The notes under the pieces are model-generated. The model was not told the DNA's origin and did no database searches. It saw only the letters and a program-made list of their open reading frames with translations. Positions 15,696 through 22,411 of a stretch of 44,484 bases of DNA are shown piece by piece. The translations under genes were made by a program, and so were the position numbers. This DNA is from a virus: positions 1 to 44,484 of the IMG/VR virus record IMGVR_UViG_3300047094_001722; one strand, 5' to 3'. The stretch's first letter is position 1. The number at the start of each line of letters is the position of its first letter.

Positions 15696-15718
15696 GGCCG
15701 GCCCAGTGTGGGCCGGCC
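15696..15718. terminator. Perfect GC hairpin between two small genes
   Basis: GGCCGGCCCA and TGGGCCGGCC flank a 3-base loop, 70 bases after the 55-residue gene. It has the same kind of placement as the hairpin at 15386-15409 and again lacks a T-tract. Possible attenuator or mRNA stabiliser. Confidence 0.45.
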
Positions 15719-15751
15719 GTCAACCATTCCACACCCCCCGGGGGATTTTCA

Positions 15752-15952
15752 ATGCTACGGGAAATATGCTGCGCCGATGGCGGTGCTTGTGATTGTGTCG
15801 CATGCCGGCCGGATCCGTTGACGGCCGCGCACGTCGTGGCCATATGCGAGCGGTTTTATGGTATCGACGACAACGGCGCCGAGGAGCTCAAAGCCATGAC
15901 GGCCGAGGAGCTCGAGGCGCAACTAGAGTATCTGGCAGACTTCCAAGGGTAA
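15752..15952 (+). CDS. Small Cys-containing protein of unknown function
   Basis: ATG 15752 follows a GGGGGA ribosome site and gives a 66-residue protein. The N-terminus holds four cysteines in CCADGGACDCVAC, which could bind a metal. The rest is helical and acidic (AEELKAMTAEELEAQLEYLADFQ). The stretch around the start resembles that of the preceding small gene (C-tract, then the ribosome site). No family recognised. Confidence 0.6.
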   Translation: MLREICCADGGACDCVACRPDPLTAAHVVAICERFYGIDDNGAEELKAMTAEELEAQLEYLADFQG

Positions 15953-16153
15953 GACGTCGGCGACGTGCACGCATGCGACGTCGGCCCAACTGGGCCGGCC
16001 CGCGGCCGTGCACGAGCTCACGTGGCGACGTCCGCGGCCGTTGACGGCCGCGGGCAGGCGCCGGCATGCCCATAGACTTACAAGCCGATAGCGGCCGCAT
16101 GCGGCCACGTGGCGACGCAGAATAGGATCCTGCAGGCGCCCGGGCGTGCACGG

Positions 16154-16192
16154 CCGCACAACACCGCACAACACCGCACAACACCGCACAAC
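16154..16192. repeat. 10-bp tandem repeat (3.9 copies), iteron-like
   Basis: The unit CCGCACAACA is repeated exactly, and the fourth copy lacks its last base. CGGCCG stands at both ends of the array. Short direct repeats in a non-coding region are the usual look of replication iterons or repressor arrays. No AT-rich unwinding region directly adjoins; the nearest is at about 16560-16700. Confidence 0.7.
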
Positions 16193-16407
16193 GGCCGACG
16201 TCGGCCGGCCGGGCTCGTGCACGATCGACCACGGCCCAGCCGACCAGCTGGGCCGGCCGGTCGTGCACGCAGAAAATCCGGCCGGCAGACTTGACCAGCT
16301 GCGCGCGCACAACTCGAGACACGATCGACCACACAAAAACAGAAACGGGCATGCATGCATGAAAAACACGCAGACGCAAACGGCCGCGGGCGGCCGCGGC
16401 ACCACTA

Positions 16408-16510
16408 CCCCCACACATAGGGGCCGCCCCCCACGAAGTGGGGTGCCTCGGCTACCCCCTCCCTGTGGGGGCTACCCCCACGACGGGGGCCTACCCCCAC
16501 GGAGAGGGGG
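16408..16510. repeat. Five tandem C-tract/G-tract hairpins
   Basis: Runs of 5-6 C and 4-5 G alternate five times: stems at 16408-16423, 16427-16443, 16455-16471, 16475-16489 and 16494-16510, with loops of 5-7 bases. Several copies begin CTACCCCC. The fifth loop reads ACGGAGA and contains ANGGA, the core that CsrA binds in RNA loops; a csrA gene is present at 22616-22837. A role as a CsrA sponge is speculative. Confidence 0.6.
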
Positions 16511-16592
16511 CCTGGCGGTTTGGAAGACCGAGTTTCCAAAGCTTCCTGCTACGGGGTTCCTCTGACATTTTTTTTTGAAATTCAGCAGGGGC

Positions 16593-16614
16593 TTTGATGG
16601 CTGCGGCCATCAAA
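16593..16614. terminator. 9-bp perfect stem followed by an AT-rich run
   Basis: TTTGATGGC and GCCATCAAA flank a TGCG loop, and ATATTT follows on the plus strand. It has the form of a weak intrinsic terminator and stands about 140 bases ahead of the next start codon. It could also be an operator for the downstream pair of genes. Confidence 0.45.
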
Positions 16615-16753
16615 ATATTTAATCGGCAAATGTCACGAAAAATCGCAAAAAAACTTCCGCCACCACGCCAGTATTTCCGACTGGATAATTGCTGGCCGTC
16701 GCGTAATAATCTCCCGTATCTCCACACCACAACCACGCAGAAAGGTGAAATTT

Positions 16754-16981
16754 ATGCCCAGCCCGCCTTCGGATGAATTGCTCGTGCAGTTCCAGGGGAG
16801 AATGAGTTTCCTAGAAACCATGTGGGGTTGCCAAACCTCCTACGATGTCGACCTTGAAACTGGCCGCGGCTGGCTCGAGGTGCGGATGCCGGGCACCGGC
16901 GCCGTCCTGCGGCTGAACCGGTTCAACGTGAAAGACGTGATGGTGCCAGGGGAGGGCGGCGTTCAGCCGTCGGTGAAATGA
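16754..16981 (+). CDS. Small protein of unknown function
   Basis: ATG 16754 follows AGGTGAAA and gives a 75-residue protein. It contains SYDVDLETGRGWLEVRMPGTGAVLRL, which suggests a small beta sheet, and ends on a basic lysine. It overlaps the next gene by ATGA, so the two are translated together. No family recognised; coupling to an HTH gene suggests a regulatory partner. Confidence 0.6.
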   Translation: MPSPPSDELLVQFQGRMSFLETMWGCQTSYDVDLETGRGWLEVRMPGTGAVLRLNRFNVKDVMVPGEGGVQPSVK

Positions 16982-17190
16982 GCAAACCCAAGATGATCGA
17001 TCCCACGAAATACATTCGCGTCGGCACAGCTGCAGAACTTGCTGGCGTTACCCGAGCGTATCTGAATCGAATGATCGTGGCCGGCACGTTTCCTGGCATA
17101 GAAATCGATGGCCAGCATTTCGTGCTTCGTGCCGACGCCGAGAACTTCATGCGTCAACCAGGACGCGGTCGGCCACGGCTTACGAAGTAG
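16978..17190 (+). CDS. Excisionase/MerR-like HTH protein
   Basis: This 70-residue protein starts at ATG 16978 in an ATGA overlap. YIRVGTAAELAGVTRAYLNR is a winged-helix or MerR-type helix-turn-helix of the excisionase kind (residues 12-32), followed by a wing with HFVLRADAENF and a basic tail GRGRPRLTK. It may regulate the palindrome-overlapped promoter at 14221-14249 or act as a recombination directionality factor, though the integrase is 8 kb away. Its 3' end overlaps the convergent nuclease gene by 11 bases. Confidence 0.65.
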   Translation: MSKPKMIDPTKYIRVGTAAELAGVTRAYLNRMIVAGTFPGIEIDGQHFVLRADAENFMRQPGRGRPRLTK

Positions 17191-17524
17191 CTCGCACGAT
17201 CTCGCGGGCCAGGTCCACGAGCATCGCCGTCTCCACGATCACCACGCTCTGCCTCCGGTTAGCCTTGTGCCACACCACAGGAGTCTTGCCGGGGGGGGAA
17301 TCTTTTTTCGCCTGCTCGATCGCGGCCCACAACTGCAGCCGCTCGACGCGTTTCGCCTCGACATGTATCGCCACGCCGTCGAGCACCACGTCGGGAGAAT
17401 CTGGACCGCCCGCAAACTGAACGCCACGTCTTGCGGCACCTTCAGCCAGTCCGAGCAAATGCCCGAGCTCGGCGGCGCATTCGCGTTCGCCGCGTTTCCC
17501 CTTCTGGCGTGACATGCGTCCCAT
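17180..17524 (-). CDS. PD-(D/E)XK nuclease, Holliday-junction-resolvase-like
   Basis: This 114-residue protein starts at ATG 17524. KGKRGERECAAELG (about residues 8-21), RRGVQFAGGPDSPDVV (catalytic D), then HVEAKRVERLQ (E and K) and DSPPGKTPVVWHKANRR follow the plan of small phage and archaeal Hjc-type resolvases and VRR-NUC-like nucleases. It should cut branched DNA left by recombination before packaging, which suits the Sak4-type ATPase and DUF669 protein of the same block. It is the last gene of the leftward early block. Confidence 0.8.
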   Translation of the reverse strand: MGRMSRQKGKRGERECAAELGHLLGLAEGAARRGVQFAGGPDSPDVVLDGVAIHVEAKRVERLQLWAAIEQAKKDSPPGKTPVVWHKANRRQSVVIVETAMLVDLAREIVRATS

Positions 17525-17534
17525 AGCCCAACCC

Positions 17535-17807
17535 TTATCGCAATGTGTCGTTTTTTCGTCGGTTTTGAAATATGACCGGGGGGGGTGTTTCTTGCGGCGA
17601 CACGACATTCGCCGACGGTTCGTGCGATATCGCCCACGCCACCGGCTCTGTACCCTCGCCCTGCACACTACCCTCGCTGGGTGTAGCTTGCTCGGCGAAT
17701 GTACGCAGCCGCTCGATCTCCGTGGCGGCTTCGTGCATGAGTCCTGCGGCTGGATCATAGGTCAACCAGTGCGACCACCCACGCAGTCGCTGAACGATGT
17801 CTTCCAT
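17535..17807 (-). CDS. Small protein of unknown function
   Basis: This 90-residue protein starts at ATG 17807 behind GAGGTGACGC. The N-terminal half is helical (MEDIVQRLRGWSHWLTYDPAAGLMHEAATEIERLR), a pattern I recall in small phage proteins of replication regions. The second half is Pro/Ser/Glu-rich and probably unstructured. Its stop is 11 bases before the nuclease start. No function can be assigned. Confidence 0.65.
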   Translation of the reverse strand: MEDIVQRLRGWSHWLTYDPAAGLMHEAATEIERLRTFAEQATPSEGSVQGEGTEPVAWAISHEPSANVVSPQETPPPVIFQNRRKNDTLR

Positions 17808-17810
17808 GCG

Positions 17811-17954
17811 TCACCTCGCCGCCATATACAAGCCCACGTTGCTGAACGCGTAGCCCGCATACGCGATCGCCAGCCCAGTTTTCCCGTGCACCGCCAGGTC
17901 GACGGCCACCACCAAATAAATCACGCCGCACAACGCAATGAGGTGGGGGGACAT
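17811..17954 (-). CDS. Tiny membrane protein (two segments)
   Basis: ATG 17954 gives a 47-residue protein that fits exactly between its neighbours (upstream stop at 17956). Two hydrophobic stretches (LIALCGVIYLVVAVDLAV and GLAIAYAGYAFSNVGLYM) are joined by HGKT, which suggests a membrane hairpin. Its place among replication genes is unexpected. It may be a host-takeover or exclusion peptide; no family known. Confidence 0.6.
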   Translation of the reverse strand: MSPHLIALCGVIYLVVAVDLAVHGKTGLAIAYAGYAFSNVGLYMAAR

Positions 17955-17955
17955 T

Positions 17956-18204
17956 TCAGCCTCCGATGACTCGCAGTGTACGTGCCTTCCCTTGCCGCCA
18001 AATAACAACGCCGTCGCGGCGAAGCCGCTCGAGCTTCTGCTGGACGTCGGCCACGTGAGTGCCCGTCTCGGTGCACAGTTCACGCACCGTTGGCGGCAGG
18101 CCGTCGCCAGCGGCCGTCAGTCGCCGGATCGCGTCGACGAGCTCAAGCTGCTTGGCCGTTGTGCCGGCCGACTTGGCCGCCGGGATCTGCTGCAGGGTGT
18201 TCAT
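17956..18204 (-). CDS. LexA-like winged-helix DNA-binding protein
   Basis: This 82-residue protein starts at ATG 18204 in an ATGA overlap. TAKQLELVDAIRRLTAAGDGLPPTVRELCTETG is the pattern of the LexA N-terminal winged helix (ending around residue 50), followed by VQQKLERLRRDGVVIWRQGKARTLRV, the recognition helix and wing. There is no peptidase half, so it is not a self-cleaving LexA. A role as a small regulator or replication accessory is likely. Confidence 0.7.
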   Translation of the reverse strand: MNTLQQIPAAKSAGTTAKQLELVDAIRRLTAAGDGLPPTVRELCTETGTHVADVQQKLERLRRDGVVIWRQGKARTLRVIGG

Positions 18205-19067
18205 GCTGTTGCCTCATCGGTAATTTTCAGTGATGCAGCCACGGACGATGCCAGGCCGCCATTCCTGCGATCCCGCCGCCAAGCAGCGTGCTCGGCGTCG
18301 GTCATGGATCGCTGCGCGTCGGAGCGGAAGAACCGCTTCTTTGCAGCGTCAACCGGCGGCGATGCCGCCGGCCGTGCAGCCTCTCGATGGGTGCCACCAC
18401 GATCCTGGCATCTGGTCAACCACGTCGTGGTGAGCCATTTCCGCCAGTTCGATTTCCGTGCCTTCTTGGGATTCGCCTTGAGCCACTGGTGGGCCTTGGC
18501 GAGTTCGACGGGAAGGTCAGCCGCCGGGTAAGCCTGTGACCATTCCGCATGGTCAGCGTCGGTGATGCCCTCCCAGCCTGAATCCGACCACCGAAGCGGA
18601 TCAGCTGGCTTCGAGCGAGCCCGCGGAGCGGCGCTGCTCGGAGCAGTAGAGGGAAGAGGATTAGAGGAAAGAGGAAAGAGGAAAGAGGCGCAATTCGCCG
18701 GGAGATTTCCCGGCTCGCCGGGAAAAAACACGGCTTGCCCATCTTCACAGGGGGGGAGGCCTTCAGAACGCTCCTCCGGATGGCACCGCTGGTGCTCACC
18801 AAACTTCGGTATCTCGAGGATTTTCTTGCCGCCGGCCTCATAGGCCACGACGAAACCGCGGGCCTGCAGCTGCCCCAGCATGGCGACGATGTCGCAGTTG
18901 TCATACGGAAATAGTTCCGCCTTGATCCGCAGCGGGCGGCATTCCAGCCGGCCGTCGCGGTCGGCGAGCGTCCACAGGCCGACGAACAACAGCCTGGCCA
19001 GCGGGTCGCACTCGGCCAGGAACTCGTTCTTGAAGAAAGACGGTTTGATGTTACGAGCTCGAGCCAT
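18201..19067 (-). CDS. DnaD-like phage replication protein
   Basis: This 288-residue protein has a start at ATG 19067 after AAGGAGG. The N-terminus (MARARNIKPSFFKNE, then LLFVGLWTLADRDGRLE and RIKAELFPYD) is the typical opening of phage replisome-organiser or DnaD-type proteins, a winged helix that binds the origin. The middle (about 130-165) is Ser/Pro-rich and unstructured. The C-terminus is helical and basic and includes KARKSNWRKWLTTTWL. It probably recruits the host helicase; no helicase gene was seen in the phage. Confidence 0.78.
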   Translation of the reverse strand: MARARNIKPSFFKNEFLAECDPLARLLFVGLWTLADRDGRLECRPLRIKAELFPYDNCDIVAMLGQLQARGFVVAYEAGGKKILEIPKFGEHQRCHPEERSEGLPPCEDGQAVFFPGEPGNLPANCASFLFPLSSNPLPSTAPSSAAPRARSKPADPLRWSDSGWEGITDADHAEWSQAYPAADLPVELAKAHQWLKANPKKARKSNWRKWLTTTWLTRCQDRGGTHREAARPAASPPVDAAKKRFFRSDAQRSMTDAEHAAWRRDRRNGGLASSVAASLKITDEATA

Positions 19068-19078
19068 CCGTGGCCTCC

Positions 19079-19504
19079 TTAGAAATCAAATGTCTTTTGC
19101 TCGGCATAACAGACGCGGTCGCCATCCAAAACGTCCCACCTGTCGCGCCACTCAGCGACGCCAGGCATGTAGATTCCGTTCATGATCGTCCCATCGATTC
19201 TTGTGATCGCATGCGATGGAATGTGGTACCAAGCATCGAACCAGCGAACGACTAAGACGTCAAAATCTGTTGCAAGATAAGCCACAGTCCCAGAGCCGAA
19301 GGCCGTCTTCAATCGCACTCTGTTTGGTTGCTCTGTTGGCGATGCGCGGTACTTAACTTGAAGCCTCAGGCCGTTGCACTTCATGTCATACGGCAGGTGG
19401 GTTTCTTTCTCTGGAACGAACACCGAATACCCAAGCGACTCGCAGATATCCGCGAGCCATTCAACGCACTGCCGGCCGGTTTCGACGCTCACACGCACCT
19501 CCAT
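19079..19504 (-). CDS. PD-(D/E)XK-like endonuclease (group I/HJR-like)
   Basis: This 141-residue protein starts at ATG 19504, inside the end of the upstream gene (16-base overlap). GRQCVEWLADICESLGYSVFVP, then YDMKCNGLRLQVKYR (D and QVK of the nuclease core) and DFDVLVVRWFDAWYHIP match the plan of the PDDEXK_5-type family found in intron endonucleases and phage resolvases. A second nuclease in the same early block (17180-17524) suggests separate jobs. The target is unknown. Confidence 0.65.
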   Translation of the reverse strand: MEVRVSVETGRQCVEWLADICESLGYSVFVPEKETHLPYDMKCNGLRLQVKYRASPTEQPNRVRLKTAFGSGTVAYLATDFDVLVVRWFDAWYHIPSHAITRIDGTIMNGIYMPGVAEWRDRWDVLDGDRVCYAEQKTFDF

Positions 19505-19788
19505 TCGTTCTCCAGCAGCCCGCCCGCATTCCGCACCTCACGGCCGGTGTGCATCGCGAGCCCGTCATTCCGCAGATCGTTCAGCCTCTTGTTGACCTCG
19601 TGCGGCACCAGCCCGCACCTGGCCGCGATCTCTGTCTGCCCGGCCGGCCCGAGCCGCAGGGCCTCGAGCACCTTCCACTTCTTGCCGATGCGATTGATCT
19701 TCGCCGCGGCGTGCGATGTGGGGGGGTCTGTTTTTCTCGCCGCAAACAGCGGCCCGAAGTCGACGGTCGCTGGGTAGTAGTCGCTCAT
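19489..19788 (-). CDS. Winged-helix DNA-binding protein
   Basis: This 99-residue protein starts at ATG 19788 with AGGAG upstream. The N-terminus FAARKTDPPTSHAAA is a signature I recall from small phage proteins. It is followed by a MarR-like or ArsR-like helix-turn-helix (VLEALRLGPAGQTEIAARCG, then HEVNKRLNDLRNDGLAMHTG). It has no ligand domain. Likely a regulator or replication accessory of the early block. Confidence 0.7.
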   Translation of the reverse strand: MSDYYPATVDFGPLFAARKTDPPTSHAAAKINRIGKKWKVLEALRLGPAGQTEIAARCGLVPHEVNKRLNDLRNDGLAMHTGREVRNAGGLLENEWRCV

Positions 19789-19831
19789 CCGTGATAACTC
19801 CTTTCGTCCTTGTATCAGCCGCTCGTCGCTG

Positions 19832-20056
19832 TCAGTCGCCGGTCCACACCGGCCCGATCCGTCCCGAACGGTCGTACTCCTGTTGGCAAACTCGCTGGTG
19901 AGACTCCAAGAGTTTTTCGAGCCAAGCGACGAAGTCCTGACCCGTCAGGTGTTGGTGCACCTTTCCCGGCGGCTCGACCGCTGCGGCAATCCGCTCGGCG
20001 TTGTGTTTCAGCCATCTCCGCGCCAACCAGACGTGCCCCGGGTCTGCGAGCGTCAT
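19832..20056 (-). CDS. Small protein of unknown function
   Basis: This 74-residue protein starts at ATG 20056 in an ATGA overlap. It is amphipathic and helical with several Trp and His residues (VWLARRWLKHNAERIAAAV, FVAWLEKLLESHQRV). There is no zinc or membrane motif. It is part of the coupled early operon from 23315 to 17180. No family recognised. Confidence 0.6.
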   Translation of the reverse strand: MTLADPGHVWLARRWLKHNAERIAAAVEPPGKVHQHLTGQDFVAWLEKLLESHQRVCQQEYDRSGRIGPVWTGD

Positions 20057-20328
20057 GCCTGCACCTCCTCGCTCTTCTCAGCCTCTTCTGTCAGCCTGTC
20101 AGCTTGGGCGAGCAGCCGGTGGCCGAGTTCAACAACACGCTGCGCAGCTTCTAGCAACGCACCTCGCTTGTCTGCGTGCCATCCGGCAGCGGGAACGAGC
20201 ACGCCATGCGGCATCAAAACCATCGGCGTGCCGTCAACCGTCCGTGGCTCGCCGTACTGGGTAAAAAAGCCAAGCCCGGCGGCTTGAATGTTGGAGTCGT
20301 TGACTGTGGTCTTGTAGAGCTTCGTCAT
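20053..20328 (-). CDS. Small protein of unknown function
   Basis: ATG 20328 overlaps the upstream stop (ATGA) and gives a 91-residue protein. The first half looks beta-rich (FFTQYGEPRTVDGTPMVLMPHGVLVPA), the second half is a charged helix with EAAQRVVELGHRLLAQADRLTEEAEKSEE, a probable coiled coil. No catalytic motif. It sits directly after the DUF669-type protein, so a partner of the ssDNA-binding complex is possible. Confidence 0.6.
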   Translation of the reverse strand: MTKLYKTTVNDSNIQAAGLGFFTQYGEPRTVDGTPMVLMPHGVLVPAAGWHADKRGALLEAAQRVVELGHRLLAQADRLTEEAEKSEEVQA

Positions 20329-20867
20329 GCCGCACCTCCGATCAGCGCCACCAGCAACGGCACCAGCCACAGGAACGGGACGTCGTCGGCACCACCACCG
20401 CCGGCCACGAACTCCGCCTTCGCCTTCTGCGGCAGCGTCTTCCTCACCGGCGCCTCGCGGATCTCCTTCGGCAGCGGCTCCGGGCCGGGCTTCCACGACA
20501 CGACCTTCACGAACTCGTTGCCGGCCTTCGACAGGGCCAGCACCGTCTCGACGGTCGCCATCTGGCCTTTGAGCTCACGCTCGTCCCATTCGCCCCGTGG
20601 GGGGTCGATTCGTGCCGCCCGGCACAGCTGCTCCACGCGGCCGCGCTGGTGGCACGGGATGCTCTCCCAGAACGGCTTGTACTTGGCCGACACCTCGAGC
20701 TTCACGGTGAGCACCTTGCCATCCGGGTTGCGATCGTTTTTCGCCCACTCTTTGTTCTGGATGCCAACCCACTTGATCTCTGCCACGTGCGTGCCGTCGG
20801 GCACGAAGCCCTGCTCGCCCGTACCGCCAGCCTCGAAATCGTCTTCGCCGAATTCGTCCCAGTTCAT
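20325..20867 (-). CDS. DUF669-type ssDNA-binding protein with unusual hydrophobic tail
   Basis: This 180-residue protein starts at ATG 20867 in an ATGA overlap. MNWDEFGEDDFEA, then GTHVAEIKWVGIQNKEW and KVLTVKLEVSAKYKPFWESI match DUF669 proteins, which accompany Sak4-type recombinases and are thought to be ssDNA-binding. The sequence then has ADDVPF, which looks like the acidic SSB tip (DDDIPF in E. coli SSB). Instead of stopping there it continues with about 15 hydrophobic residues (LWLVPLLVALIGGAA). Either the tail is a real membrane-like extension or a base error has moved the stop. Confidence 0.72.
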   Translation of the reverse strand: MNWDEFGEDDFEAGGTGEQGFVPDGTHVAEIKWVGIQNKEWAKNDRNPDGKVLTVKLEVSAKYKPFWESIPCHQRGRVEQLCRAARIDPPRGEWDERELKGQMATVETVLALSKAGNEFVKVVSWKPGPEPLPKEIREAPVRKTLPQKAKAEFVAGGGGADDVPFLWLVPLLVALIGGAA

Positions 20868-21073
20868 GATTGGATCTCCGGTTCGTGTGTCCTGTTGCCG
20901 ACGCGGACGATCCGCGACGCATCTCCACTGAGCAATTCCTCGATCTGATCCTTCGCTTTGTCGAACGCCAGATCCTGCGACTCATACGCCCGCGTCACCG
21001 CGGCGATCTTTCGCATGAGCTCGGCCCGTTGGTCTTGGCGGACCTTCCAGGGGGGGCTGTCAGACCACGCCAT
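20864..21073 (-). CDS. Small helical protein of unknown function
   Basis: ATG 21073 gives a 69-residue protein, overlapping the upstream ATPase gene by 14 bases and the next gene by ATGA. It is mostly helical and charged (ELMRKIAAVTRAYESQDLAFDKAKDQIEELL). It lies between the Sak4-like ATPase and the DUF669-type protein, so it may be a small recombination accessory. No family recognised. Confidence 0.6.
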   Translation of the reverse strand: MAWSDSPPWKVRQDQRAELMRKIAAVTRAYESQDLAFDKAKDQIEELLSGDASRIVRVGNRTHEPEIQS

Positions 21074-21989
21074 TGGCCACCTCCCTCGGTTCGATGACGT
21101 CGTGCCTCTTCGAGATTTCCGCGTCGAGCTTCTGCCGCCGCTCCGGCGACAAATCGCCACGCGACTCAGCCTCGTCGGCGTCGGTTCCGATCGCGTCGAG
21201 ATCCGCCACCGTCTTCGCAAGCTTCACGCGGTCCAGCCAGCCCAGCGGCTTAGGCTGCGACTGGACGGCAGCGTTGAAGATCCGGTTGAGGTGCACGATC
21301 TCCATCGGCATCTCGGCCGGCAGGTCGAACCTGTTCTTCGCGTCCCACGCAGCCGAGTGCTCGGCGTACATGATCCGCTCCTTGCCGCCCTGGGCCTTCA
21401 GCCTGCCGTCGCTGCCCTCGACCAGCTTGGTCTTGTAGTTACAGAACAGCAGCAGGTCGCACCACTCACGCAGCAGCGGCGCCGACTGCTTCGTGAGCTT
21501 GAGCTCATAGCGGTCGAAGCCGTCGGTCTGGTCCGGCGGGCTGGTCCGCTTCACCATCGAATGGGCAACGAACACGACGTTGATGCCCTGGCCGACCAAC
21601 ACGTCGCACGACGCGAGAAAACGGGTCCAGTGCTCGGCCACCATAGTGTAGCCCTTGCCGAAGCCGAACTCCTCGATGCTCTTTTTTCCGCTCGTCTTCA
21701 GAAGCCATTCGATCAGCAGCCGCTCGGCCCAGTCGGCCGAGTCGATCACGATCGTCTTAAAACCCTGAGCGTTCACGGCGAGCTCAGTGAGCGCAAGCGT
21801 GAGGCTCTTCCAGTCGTGGATGGAGGCCCGGGCCACGTCGAGGTGGTTCGTGCCGTCCTCCGTGTCGAGCACCAGGGGGGCAGGGAACTGCGTCGCGAGC
21901 GTCGTTTTGCCGATGCCCTCGATGCCGTAAATCGTCCCGCGAACCGCCGCCTGGCGGCGGCCGCGTGTGATGTTCAATACGCCGCTCAT
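21060..21989 (-). CDS. Sak4-like RecA-fold ATPase (AAA_24 type)
   Basis: ATG 21989 overlaps the previous stop (ATGA) and gives a 309-residue protein. Walker A is GIEGIGKTT (about residues 22-30) and Walker B is KTIVIDSAD, with NVVFVAHSM as sensor. The C-terminal third (PMEIVHLNRIFNAAVQ onward) is helical and charged. Phage proteins of this type, named Sak4 in lactococcal phages, are single-strand annealing recombinases that act with a DUF669-like ssDNA-binding protein. That gene lies two genes downstream. Confidence 0.82.
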   Translation of the reverse strand: MSGVLNITRGRRQAAVRGTIYGIEGIGKTTLATQFPAPLVLDTEDGTNHLDVARASIHDWKSLTLALTELAVNAQGFKTIVIDSADWAERLLIEWLLKTSGKKSIEEFGFGKGYTMVAEHWTRFLASCDVLVGQGINVVFVAHSMVKRTSPPDQTDGFDRYELKLTKQSAPLLREWCDLLLFCNYKTKLVEGSDGRLKAQGGKERIMYAEHSAAWDAKNRFDLPAEMPMEIVHLNRIFNAAVQSQPKPLGWLDRVKLAKTVADLDAIGTDADEAESRGDLSPERRQKLDAEISKRHDVIEPREVANGVV

Positions 21990-22411
21990 GTCGAGCTCCC
22001 TTCTTCGTAAATGGTGAGGTCGTTCACGCACATTCCCTGCAACACGCCAGCCTTCGACACGCTCTCAATCGCAGCGGCGAGTCGGTCGACAGCTACGGTC
22101 AGCCTCGCAAGATCGACGGCCACTGACTCCGGCGCCTCGACCGCAGCGTCGGCGGCAGCCGCCTCGCGGTCAGCCTGGGCGGCTCGCTTCGCATCCTCGT
22201 CGAACCGCTTGGCCAACAAGGCCACTGCCGACTCTTGATGCACAAACCACCTGCCGCTGCCGCCAAGCTTCATGCCAGGGATTTCACCTGTCTTGGCAGC
22301 ATCCCCGAGCAGCTTCCACTCAACCGAATGTCCATCGTTTGAGCCGCGGTGCTTGTAGTCCCAATCCGACAGAGGAACGAAGCCAGCGGGTATGAATTCT
22401 TTCATGCTCAT
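21986..22411 (-). CDS. Protein with coiled-coil C-terminus, unknown function
   Basis: This 141-residue protein starts at ATG 22411 in an ATGA overlap. The N-terminal half (FVPLSDWDYKHRGSNDGHSVEWKLLGDAAKTGEIPGMKLGG) might be a small DNA-binding or SH3-like unit, since HTH proteins often have RWFV after such a turn. Residues 60-120 form an Ala/Glu-rich coiled coil. It lies immediately upstream of the recombinase. Function unknown. Confidence 0.6.
   Translation of the reverse strand: MSMKEFIPAGFVPLSDWDYKHRGSNDGHSVEWKLLGDAAKTGEIPGMKLGGSGRWFVHQESAVALLAKRFDEDAKRAAQADREAAAADAAVEAPESVAVDLARLTVAVDRLAAAIESVSKAGVLQGMCVNDLTIYEEGSST

Larger units (their letters stand above)
15953..16753. other. Non-coding island: palindromes, iterons, C5/G5 hairpins, terminator-like stem
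   Basis: About 800 bases without a convincing gene. From 15953 to about 16330 I count by hand roughly 40 six-base palindromes (GTGCAC, CGGCCG, GCCGGC, GACGTC, CCGCGG, GCATGC and others), against about 6 expected at even base composition. A 10-bp tandem repeat (16154-16192), five tandem hairpins (16408-16510), an AT-rich tail and a 9-bp stem (16593-16614) follow. The frames that stay open here are Arg/Pro/Gly-rich and change character with the repeats, so I treat them as chance. Origin, packaging or regulatory use are all open. Confidence 0.65.

Noticed and set aside
16154-16192. CRISPR-like array
   Set aside because: The repeats are 10 bp and directly adjacent, with no spacers and no cas genes.
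16146-16565. 139-residue plus-strand frame across the iterons and hairpins
   Set aside because: The sequence simply follows the repeats (HNTAQHRT, PPRRGG) and has no ribosome site, so it was treated as non-coding.
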